DNA of 7,010 nt from Burkholderiales bacterium (lineage in GTDB: Bacteria > Pseudomonadota > Gammaproteobacteria > Burkholderiales > Burkholderiaceae_C): assembly GCA_947458895.1 (NCBI GenBank), contig CANHBY010000064.1, positions 1 through 7,010 on the forward strand, read 5' to 3'. The notes under the pieces were generated by a model that was not told the origin of the DNA, did not search any database, and saw nothing but the letters and a program-made list of their open reading frames with translations. Positions within the stretch are counted from its first letter, which is position 1, and every line of letters starts with the position of its first letter. Below are positions 1-5,562 of the stretch, piece by piece. The translations under genes and the position numbers were made by a program.

Positions 1-834
1 GCTGCTCCCGTGGACACCACGTTTGCCCTGTATCCAGCCAAAGCCGAGTTCACGCGTGATGATCGAAACATCCGTCTAGGCTACCCCTACATTGTTGAGC
101 ATTCGCCTTGGTATGCCTTGGAAAGCGAGTTGAGCGAAGAAGAGCGCTACTACCGTGATCACACCTCGACCATCCACTCTAACTGGAGCGTCGAAAACAA
201 GACTGAAAACAGAGTAGTCGATACGCCGCGAGTTCGACAGTATGAGCAACGCCCAATGATCTTGCATGCCGGCTGCGGCCATGAATACATCCAGGGCTGG
301 ACGAACGCTGACATCAAAGGACGCCTGCTGGATGTGGCAATTCGGCCCAGTGAGGGCGGCTACGGCTGTCTGCCATTGGCGGATTCAAGCATGGACGGCA
401 TTTACATGGGCGAAGCGTTTTGCGCCGTGCAAGATGTGCAGGCCTTGATGGCTGAGTTTTGGCGCGTTTGTCGCCCTGGTGGGGCGCTGTTCCTGCGTCT
501 GCCGCACGGCAGCGCCGATCTGGTACATGCGGGGGTAGGGCGTCTTTGGTTTGAGCGCTCCTTTCATTCATTTGCTCAAATGGCACCGCGGAGTGAGAAC
601 GGCATTCAAGCCGACTGGCAGCTTGATCATGTGTGGCTTCAGGTTCACGCAGACCTGGCCCATGTGCCCCAAGAGGAGGCCTCAGCACGCATTCAGCATC
701 AGCGTAATTGGGTCTCTGACATGCTGGTGAGGCTGCGGCCGATGAAGCCAGCGAGAACCAGTCTCGTCGGGCGAGCTCCTGAGCCGAAGGTCTCGATGAT
801 CACGGGTCGGTTGTTCCCGATTTTTTCGACTTAG
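1..834 (+). CDS. Class I SAM-dependent methyltransferase, 5' end outside window
   Basis: This is probably a methyltransferase that transfers a methyl group from S-adenosylmethionine to a sugar or other small substrate of surface-glycan synthesis. Counting from the GTG at position 10, the SAM-binding motif I is LHAGCG near residue 86, followed by GWTNADIKG, the form often seen in glycan-cluster methyltransferases. LPLADSSMDGIYMGEAF near residues 121-137 is the usual acidic strand-4 region, and FWRVCRPGGALFLRLP near 149-164 is the strand-5 signature of the Methyltransf_11 type. The first 80 or so residues, rich in Tyr, Glu and Arg, match no domain I recognise. The frame is open to base 1, and the nine bases before the GTG show no ribosome binding site, so the gene most likely starts upstream of the window. 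It faces the glycosyltransferase genes convergently, so it belongs to a different transcript. The fold is fairly certain; the substrate is unknown. Confidence 0.8.
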   Translation, partial: AAPVDTTFALYPAKAEFTRDDRNIRLGYPYIVEHSPWYALESELSEEERYYRDHTSTIHSNWSVENKTENRVVDTPRVRQYEQRPMILHAGCGHEYIQGWTNADIKGRLLDVAIRPSEGGYGCLPLADSSMDGIYMGEAFCAVQDVQALMAEFWRVCRPGGALFLRLPHGSADLVHAGVGRLWFERSFHSFAQMAPRSENGIQADWQLDHVWLQVHADLAHVPQEEASARIQHQRNWVSDMLVRLRPMKPARTSLVGRAPEPKVSMITGRLFPIFST

Positions 835-877
835 TCGGAGTGTCATCTACCCCGAAACCCTCATGAATACTGGCTTT

Positions 878-908
878 TCTCGGTGACTTCGAGAGGCATG
901 GGCTCTCG
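878..908. terminator. Two alternative hairpins between convergent genes
   Basis: TCTCG at 878-882 can pair with CGAGA at 890-894. CGAGAG at 890-895 can instead pair with CTCTCG at 903-908 across a 7-base loop. The two hairpins use the same middle arm, so they exclude each other. They lie in the 92-base gap where the methyltransferase and the glycosyltransferase transcripts meet, a natural place for a two-way terminator. No T-run follows on either strand, so this is not a classic intrinsic terminator. The pairing is read directly; the termination role is inferred. Confidence 0.3.
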
Positions 909-926
909 GAGGCCGCTCATCATCCC

Positions 927-1910
927 CTAATTTCGCTCGCCCAAAAGAACGCGAATCAGGCGGTTCTTGAACTCAGGAGAGATCGCGACATCGGGGTTTT
1001 TCTCAGCCTCACTCAGCAGCATCAGAATCGAGGCCCGAGAGATGTTCAGATAGTGTTTGAGATATTCATCAAACTGCGAAGGGTTCACATAACCCAGCCT
1101 CATTTGCTCGAACAGCACGAAACCCAAACCTTCGGCCACCACCCGGTGATAGCCCAGCTTTCCCCACTCTTTGCCGCCATGCCAAAAATTGATGGTGAAC
1201 GGCTGTGCCATAAAAGCCGAGGGCGTTTGAGGTGTCAGCGAATAAATCCAGTTCAGTGTGTGCGGGTAAGAGCTGTACATCGGGTAAGAGCTGACCGTCG
1301 TGCCTTGATCGGCGGGTTTGATCAACTGAGCGATGTGGTCTGACACGAGCTTGGAGCGGAACGAAAAACACATCATCGATCCACCCAGTACCTCGTCGAC
1401 CCCTGGGCTGAACAGGTCTGACAGGAGGCAGCGCGTGTCCGTGGTGTGGCTTGATTTCATCGTGCCGCCGGCTGGCGGATCTGCCCAGCCACTGTCGTAA
1501 AGTTTGTTGATCACCTCTGCAAGCCGATTTGCAGCGTAAGCCAGCGTGTTCAGGAAAAAGAAATCGATGTCGGGGTTACCGCGAATTGCAGATACCAGCC
1601 GTCGAATCGAGCCTTTCAGCAGGAAGTCATCGTCGCCCAGTATGAAAGTGAAGTCGGCCAAGTGGCTCAGGCTATGGACCTTGATGACATTCAGCGCTCC
1701 CCCGATGTTCGAATCGTTTCGAGACCATTGAAGGCAGGGGTGCTGAATACTCTCGAGGTATTGCGGTGTCTCATCGGGCGAATGGTTGTCCGATACATGG
1801 ATGACGACTTCAGACTCAAGCCCATTGATCTCGGCCAGGATGCGCTCTACGCACAGCCGCAGGCTGTGGCAGCGGTTGTAGGTGGGGATATAGATCAGCA
1901 GAGCAGGCAT
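927..1910 (-). CDS. Family 2 glycosyltransferase
   Basis: This is a GT-A fold glycosyltransferase that would transfer a sugar from a nucleotide-sugar donor, probably on the cytoplasmic face of the inner membrane during glycan assembly. The 327-residue protein opens with LLIYIPTYNR (residues 4-13), the first strand of the GT2 nucleotide-binding fold. VSDNHSPDET (39-48) follows in place of the common DDGSTD motif. NIGGALN (68-74) and ILGDDDFLL (90-98) complete the donor and metal site, with D93-D95 as the DXD-type motif. The remaining 220 or so residues are a poorly conserved acceptor-side region with no obvious membrane helix. The ATG is supported by a strong ribosome binding site a few bases upstream. 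The gene starts 35 bases after the stop of the preceding glycosyltransferase, so co-transcription is likely. The family is certain; donor and acceptor are unknown. Confidence 0.88.
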   Translation of the reverse strand: MPALLIYIPTYNRCHSLRLCVERILAEINGLESEVVIHVSDNHSPDETPQYLESIQHPCLQWSRNDSNIGGALNVIKVHSLSHLADFTFILGDDDFLLKGSIRRLVSAIRGNPDIDFFFLNTLAYAANRLAEVINKLYDSGWADPPAGGTMKSSHTTDTRCLLSDLFSPGVDEVLGGSMMCFSFRSKLVSDHIAQLIKPADQGTTVSSYPMYSSYPHTLNWIYSLTPQTPSAFMAQPFTINFWHGGKEWGKLGYHRVVAEGLGFVLFEQMRLGYVNPSQFDEYLKHYLNISRASILMLLSEAEKNPDVAISPEFKNRLIRVLLGERN

Positions 1911-1912
1911 AT

Positions 1913-1920
1913 CTCACCTC
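1913..1920 (-). promoter_or_regulatory. Ribosome binding site of the second glycosyltransferase
   Basis: On the minus strand the sequence GAGGTGAG lies 2 bases before the ATG at 1910. Its core GAGGTG sits at a short but workable distance. It fixes the start of the gene and lies in the 35-base gap after the upstream gene's stop, which fits translation from a shared mRNA. Confidence 0.6.
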
Positions 1921-1945
1921 ATGTGGGTCGGTTAGAGCGCAAACA

Positions 1946-3025
1946 CTAAAACCCGTTTCGCAAAAACTTGGCGACGATGTCGCGGTTTCGGCCAGGGTTG
2001 AGTCGCCCATGCAGGCCCACCAAGTGTTGAACGAGGCTGGTGGTTTGAGGCTCTGCTCCTGTGCGGCACATCGCCAGAATTTGGTCAAAATAGCCCAGAA
2101 CATCCTGCAGCACAGGGTCTGCTCGCATGCTCTCCAAGGCCAGCATCATGGTGTTCAGGTGATCGACCAATTTCTCTTGAATCACCGTACGTGCCACGAT
2201 GGGAATCAGGTAATCCTGCATTCCGAATTGAACGAACAGGCTGGCCGGATTCATTAACTGCAAGCACAATTGGCCCACGGTTTCGATGGTCAGGGGTGCG
2301 TTGGATGCCTCATCGGGAATCAGGCATTTGAGGCCCCTGGCTTGAAGTTCGTTGGCCACGAACTTCATCACGTCCAGAACGCCCAGAAGATCTGCGTCGG
2401 CCGTCCCGCCCGAGCCCAATCGGCTGAAGCTCAGAGCCTCTCCCTCCAGAAAATTCGGCGAGACGAAGCGGAAAAACTTGAACCAACGTTCTACGTCGTG
2501 TGCGTAGCGGTAGCGCGCGTCGAATCCGCCATACAGCGCATAAAGTTGCTTGTGCGCACAGACCGACAAGCCATTGATGTAGTTGCCGTAAACAAAGTGA
2601 AGCAGGCGGCTTGGGTCTGCCACCTTGACCTGCTGAATGTGTTGCCTCACGCCGTCTTGCATGTGCCCAAAGGGGCCGACCGACAACGGCTTGTCGGGGT
2701 TCTGTGAGTGGAATTCGTGGTGGCGCTTGAGCTTTTCGCGGGTGAACAGATCATCGCTCGAAAGCCAGCAAATGTACTGCCCCTGGCTCTTGAGCAAGCA
2801 GGCGTTGAGTGCTGAAACCGTTCCGCCGTTGGGTTTGCTGATCACCTTGATGCGATCGTCTTTGAAAGACTGAACCACCTCGAGCGAGGCGTCAGTGGAA
2901 CCATCGTTGCAGACGACAAGTTCAAAATCTTCTAACGATTGATGCATCACCGACTCGATCGCTTCGCCAACGTAGGCCGAGTGGTTGTAAAGCGGCATGA
3001 TGATGCTGAAAAACGGCTGCTGCAT
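1946..3025 (-). CDS. Family 2 glycosyltransferase
   Basis: This is a second GT-A fold glycosyltransferase, closer to the family consensus than its neighbour. From the ATG at 3025 the protein has 359 residues. FSIIMPLYNHSAYV (6-19) is the first strand, VVCNDGSTDAS (37-47) carries the donor-binding DGSTD motif, KPNGGTVSALN (64-74) is the usual loop, and WLSSDDLF (87-94) supplies the SDD variant of the metal-binding DXD. The C-terminal half after about residue 110 is specific to this protein and contains no clear transmembrane segment. A GTG eight codons upstream (3049) is also in frame. The ATG is preferred because GGAGAGG stands just upstream of it and because IIMPLYN then begins at the usual distance from the N-terminus. 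It is the middle gene of the leftward cluster. The sugar donor and acceptor cannot be told from sequence. Confidence 0.88.
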   Translation of the reverse strand: MQQPFFSIIMPLYNHSAYVGEAIESVMHQSLEDFELVVCNDGSTDASLEVVQSFKDDRIKVISKPNGGTVSALNACLLKSQGQYICWLSSDDLFTREKLKRHHEFHSQNPDKPLSVGPFGHMQDGVRQHIQQVKVADPSRLLHFVYGNYINGLSVCAHKQLYALYGGFDARYRYAHDVERWFKFFRFVSPNFLEGEALSFSRLGSGGTADADLLGVLDVMKFVANELQARGLKCLIPDEASNAPLTIETVGQLCLQLMNPASLFVQFGMQDYLIPIVARTVIQEKLVDHLNTMMLALESMRADPVLQDVLGYFDQILAMCRTGAEPQTTSLVQHLVGLHGRLNPGRNRDIVAKFLRNGF

Positions 3026-3029
3026 GAGA

Positions 3030-3036
3030 CCTCTCC
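3030..3036 (-). promoter_or_regulatory. Ribosome binding site deciding the ATG at 3025
   Basis: GGAGAGG on the minus strand ends 4 bases before the ATG. This favours the ATG over the alternative in-frame GTG at 3049, which has no comparable purine-rich sequence in front of it. Confidence 0.55.
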
Positions 3037-3101
3037 ATGCGCGCTCCACCCAACCCCGTGGCGGTGACTCAGCACGCTATGGGGTCAGTAGATCATTTGT
3101 G

Positions 3102-3203
3102 ATGCTGCGGCGATCAATTGATATTAGAGGGTTGGCAGTGGCTTTTCTGCTCTTGTTTGTTGGGTTGCCCCATGCCGATGCGCAGTGCTTCTCGTCGTCA
3201 TAG
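3102..3203 (+). pseudogene. Short hydrophobic ORF, possible gene relic
   Basis: A rightward 33-codon frame in the gap between two leftward genes encodes an N-terminus of the form MLRRSIDIRG, then a hydrophobic run LAVAFLLLFVGLP, then HADA followed by QCFSSS and a stop. Read one way, it is a signal peptide with an Ala-x-Ala cleavage site and almost no mature protein left. Read another way, IDIRGLAV followed by a Leu/Val-rich stretch faintly recalls the start of acyltransferase-3 (OafA-type) proteins, which are common in glycan clusters. No ribosome binding site precedes the ATG, and an in-frame stop cuts it short. A broken remnant is therefore more likely than a working small protein, and chance cannot be excluded. 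Confidence 0.22.
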
Positions 3204-3225
3204 CCAACAAGCTTGTGACTCCTCG

Positions 3226-3259
3226 TCGCGCCTAGTCAGCGGGCTTGATGGCGGCGCGA
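3226..3259 (-). terminator. Weak hairpin after the fusion gene
   Basis: TCGCGCC at 3226-3232 pairs perfectly with GGCGCGA at 3253-3259 across a 20-base loop. It begins 13 bases past the stop codon of the methyltransferase-glycosyltransferase gene. There is no T-run on the minus strand after it, so it might slow or protect the transcript rather than end it. Only the 7-bp pairing is seen; function is inferred. Confidence 0.2.
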
Positions 3260-3322
3260 TCAAACAACATTTCAGTCCTGACACGACACCAGGGCTTGAG
3301 CCTGTCGCTCGATCAAACCACA
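3241..3322. repeat. Imperfect direct repeat spanning the 3' end of the fusion gene
   Basis: The copy at 3241-3269 has GGGCTTGA, an 8-base spacer, then CGATCAAACAACA. The copy at 3292-3322 has GGGCTTGA, a 10-base spacer, then CGATCAAACCACA. The copies lie 51 bases apart at their left ends. The right copy is inside the last codons of the methyltransferase-glycosyltransferase gene (LIERQAQAL) and the left copy is outside, past the stop. This looks like an old partial duplication of the gene's 3' end, or a slippage or recombination scar. Confidence 0.4.
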
Positions 3323-4636
3323 CAGTGTCGGTATGTTCGAGAGGTGAGGGTACTTGTCCAACAACCGCCTGGCGCTTTCATGGAAGGCGGCAGGCAGGTT
3401 GTAGTCGTTGGTTGAATTGTGGAAGATCGGGATTTCTAGCAGCTGCCCCACCGGTTGCTGAGCCACCTGCTGGATCTGCAGGCAGAGGTCCGTGGCCCAG
3501 AGGTGCCAGCCGAGTGTGGGGTCTGGTCGGACGGCGGCGTCCCGATGCAGCACCACGGCCAGCTCGTCCATGCTGACGGCAGCTTGGCTGGGGCCGTGCG
3601 AGAAGAGATGGGTCCGGTCAACGACTTGGCCAGCGTAGCTCACCGATCCGTCTGAGGCGCCGGCAAGTCCTGCAAAGCCAATGGGCAGGGCAGTGACGCC
3701 GGCTTGCGTCAGGTTGCCGAGGGCTTGTGCCAGTGCGAAGCCCGTGCCGGTGGGAAAGTAGACATCCTGATGAACCATGAGCCGCCAGGGGTGTGCAGCC
3801 TTGCCGGCGCCCGTGGCGTAGGCTTCGGCCGCGCTGGAGGCGCCCTGTACCGTGATGATTTCGGCGCCGACTTCCTTCAGCCCCGGTGAGCGTGCGATGT
3901 TGAGGTTGAACTGCCAAGGCCGGTTCACGGGCACGATGACCGAGAAACGCTCAGGGGCTGTGGGCTTGGCCAGAAACTGCATGGGCCATTTTTCACACAC
4001 CAGAATCATCTGGTACAAACCCATGTTGAATGTCGCGGTGTTCTGCGGAACACCGAGTGCCATGGCGGCTTGCAAAATGTGATTGGTGAAAGCGCAGGGC
4101 GTCACGTCGACCCGGTATTGATCTTGCAGATTGGGCAACCAGCCGCTGTCCAGGAAGGTCTTGAAAGCCGAGCTGACTGAAAAGAACCGTGAGTGGGTTT
4201 TGTCGAGCAGCCCCATCTCGTCGTAGCTGATGTCCCCGGCTACCAGGCGCTCGATCACACTCAGGTGCCCCATGTTGGGCAGGCAGCAAACGATCTTGGC
4301 TCGCGGTGCGCTCAGGTCATAAAGGGCCGACAGAACAGCCTCCGGCGAGCGCAGATGTTCGAGCAAGTCACCGATCACGATCACATCGAAACCCTGGCCT
4401 GCCGCGCTCAGGTCGGCTTGGTCGAGGTCCATCTTCACCACGCTGTCCAAAACCCTTGAGGCCTCAGCCGCAGCCTCTTCCTTGAACTCCACGCCCACCC
4501 ACCGCACGCCAGGGTGTAACTCTTTAAAGCGTTGGCCCAGGCGGCCATTGGCGCACCCCAGTTCCAAGACGCGTTGGGCATCGGCTGGAATGGCCGCGAG
4601 CAGTTTTTGATTCAGGCCATCGTAGTAGTTGCTCAT
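3272..4636 (-). CDS. Methyltransferase-glycosyltransferase fusion protein
   Basis: This 454-residue protein joins two catalytic-type domains. Residues 1 to about 215 are a class I SAM-dependent methyltransferase: VLELGCANG (23-31) is motif I, VGVE (47-50) ends strand 2, FDVIVIGDLLEHL (83-95) is the strand-4 motif, and LPNMGHLSVIERL (119-131) with GLLDKTHSRFF (142-152) is the Methyltransf_23 pattern typical of glycan-cluster enzymes. From about 230, ERFSVIVPVNR starts a GT-A-like domain. WRLMVHQDVYFP (284-295) matches the hallmark of the glycosyltransferase-like family Glyco_tranf_2_5 (PF13712), and HNSTNDYN lies at 406-413. The likely role is to extend and O-methylate a surface glycan, perhaps capping the chain. 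The ATG has AAGGA about 10 bases upstream and overlaps the stop of a small upstream ORF. It is the first gene of the leftward cluster. Both domain calls are firm; substrates are unknown. Confidence 0.85.
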   Translation of the reverse strand: MSNYYDGLNQKLLAAIPADAQRVLELGCANGRLGQRFKELHPGVRWVGVEFKEEAAAEASRVLDSVVKMDLDQADLSAAGQGFDVIVIGDLLEHLRSPEAVLSALYDLSAPRAKIVCCLPNMGHLSVIERLVAGDISYDEMGLLDKTHSRFFSVSSAFKTFLDSGWLPNLQDQYRVDVTPCAFTNHILQAAMALGVPQNTATFNMGLYQMILVCEKWPMQFLAKPTAPERFSVIVPVNRPWQFNLNIARSPGLKEVGAEIITVQGASSAAEAYATGAGKAAHPWRLMVHQDVYFPTGTGFALAQALGNLTQAGVTALPIGFAGLAGASDGSVSYAGQVVDRTHLFSHGPSQAAVSMDELAVVLHRDAAVRPDPTLGWHLWATDLCLQIQQVAQQPVGQLLEIPIFHNSTNDYNLPAAFHESARRLLDKYPHLSNIPTLCGLIERQAQALVSCQD

Positions 4637-4761
4637 GGGGTGAGTTTCCTTTGGGCTTCGGGGATCGCCAGTGGGGTATCGTTGGGGGCCAGCTCAACCC
4701 GCCACAAAGAGTCTTGGCCTCTTGGGCAGAGTGCGCTATTGCGAGGGATGAACGTGGGCAT
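4633..4761 (-). CDS. Small ORF overlapping the fusion gene start (42 aa)
   Basis: A leftward frame begins with MPTFIPRNSA and ends LTP, with its TGA sharing the ATGA overlap with the ATG of the methyltransferase-glycosyltransferase gene. Such an overlap often marks translational coupling. By hand count, GC at codon positions 1, 2 and 3 is about 60, 55 and 67 percent, mildly like a real gene in a GC-rich genome. The frame stays open upstream to a TAG at 4831-4833 and, beyond that stop, as far as 5163, though that upstream part is probably the antisense shadow of the rightward frame. Only a weak GGGA precedes the ATG. No domain was recognised. It could be a leader peptide, the tail of a degraded gene, or chance. 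Confidence 0.28.
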   Translation of the reverse strand: MPTFIPRNSALCPRGQDSLWRVELAPNDTPLAIPEAQRKLTP

Positions 4762-4848
4762 AGTCGTTCCCGTGATCAGGCTCCAGCCCCACAGGCTGAA
4801 GGCCCGAAACTCACTTCGGATCTCGATAGGCTACCCGCGGAAAACACG

Positions 4849-5280
4849 CTTGATCTGAAGAAAAGCCTGAGCTTCCCGGGCCTTGTCTGGCGCCGCTGTG
4901 AGGGGCTTGATACCCCTCACCAGCTGCCGCGCTAGGTGTGGATAGCCGTGCCCCGGGTCACCCATGATCCGCTTCTCGACGATCCGCCCCTCAAGATGGT
5001 GTGGATGTCGGACGACGAGTTCGCGCTCAACGCGTCGAGGCAGGCGCTGTGGCTGGCGTTCTTGAGGAAAAATGAACTCAAGCCCGAACCGCTGGCCGCG
5101 GTCGTCGATCGGGCACGCGGCGTGGTGTGGCTGGCCACGAGGGGCGGCACAGGCACAAGTCGTTTAGAGCGCTTGACGCCAGACCCCAGAGTTCGTCGCG
5201 AGCCTTGGGCGGGGAGAAAAAGCCGTCGAACCCGCTTCCTGCGATGCCCTACTGATCGCGCGGATGAGCGCTTAAATTGA
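4849..5280 (+). pseudogene. Degraded unidentified gene beside the tRNA
   Basis: I do not recognise this protein. The rightward frame reads KKSLSFPGLVWRRCEGLDT, meets TAG at 4933-4935, then continues in the same frame from GTG 4936 through PRVTHDPLLDDPPLKMVWM and SRQALWLAFLRKNELKPEPL. For 4936-5163, GC at codon positions 3, 1 and 2 is about 80, 67 and 49 percent by hand count. That order is typical of a true gene on this strand and rules against the leftward frame that pairs with it codon for codon. After about 5150 the signal weakens, and a neighbouring frame (ending PSNPLPAMPY, stop near 5251) looks as good, which suggests a frameshift. None of the possible starts (GTG 4936, ATG 4996, ATG 5005) has a ribosome binding site. 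Together with the small leftward ORF this is all I find in the 650 bases between the glycan genes and the tRNA. A short intact hypothetical gene from 4936 to 5280 is the alternative. Confidence 0.4.
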
Positions 5281-5285
5281 ACTGG

Positions 5286-5361
<76 letters not shown>

Positions 5362-5372
5362 ACAGCGAATTC

Positions 5373-5378
5373 ATTCTA
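5373..5378 (-). promoter_or_regulatory. Possible -10 box of the tRNA-Ala promoter
   Basis: TAGAAT on the minus strand lies 11 bases before the first tRNA base, so transcription would begin a few bases ahead of the mature 5' end, as is common for tRNA genes. No good -35 hexamer stands 16-18 bases upstream, where the sequence is C-rich. The assignment rests on one hexamer and its position. Confidence 0.35.
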
Positions 5379-5562
5379 GCCAAAAGTCCTCCCAGGGGGC
5401 GGTAGCCACAGGTTTGATTTCTGCCCCTACCCCTGAGGGTTATCGATTGTGGGTAATTGGCGCATGTACGCCATTGTCTTGGCTCAGCTTGGGTAGGATC
5501 GGGGGCTGACTGACACCCCGGCGTGGCCGGCTCGTTTCTCTTAACCAACAGTAGGACCTCAC

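Noticed and set aside
2270..2707. Rightward 145-codon open frame opposite the middle glycosyltransferase
   Set aside because: It lies wholly inside a gene with clear GT2 motifs on the other strand and shows no recognisable domain.
3089..3117. TTGATC and GATCTA as a -35/-10 promoter for the glycosyltransferase at 3025
   Set aside because: The spacing is 17 bases, but the -10 hexamer is a poor match and nothing else supports it.
4633..4761. Possible SEC-C-like metal-binding motif in the 42-codon ORF (RNSALCPRG)
   Set aside because: SEC-C motifs need a CPCG core followed by further Cys or His. Only one of the cysteines is present, so the likeness is too weak.
4831..5163. Leftward 110-codon open frame without an early start codon
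   Set aside because: It pairs codon for codon with the rightward frame. Its base composition by codon position (first position richer in GC than third) is wrong for a real gene, and its product is dominated by Arg, His, Gln and Pro, as expected of an antisense shadow.
5465..5480. Small inverted repeat TGGCG/CGCCA around a 6-base loop
   Set aside because: A 5-bp stem in GC-rich DNA is expected by chance, and its place does not suggest a known operator or terminator.
5400..5550. Candidate sigma-70 promoters ahead of the DUF808 gene (TTGATT, TTGTCT, TAGGAT)
   Set aside because: No pair combines two good hexamers with 16-18 base spacing.
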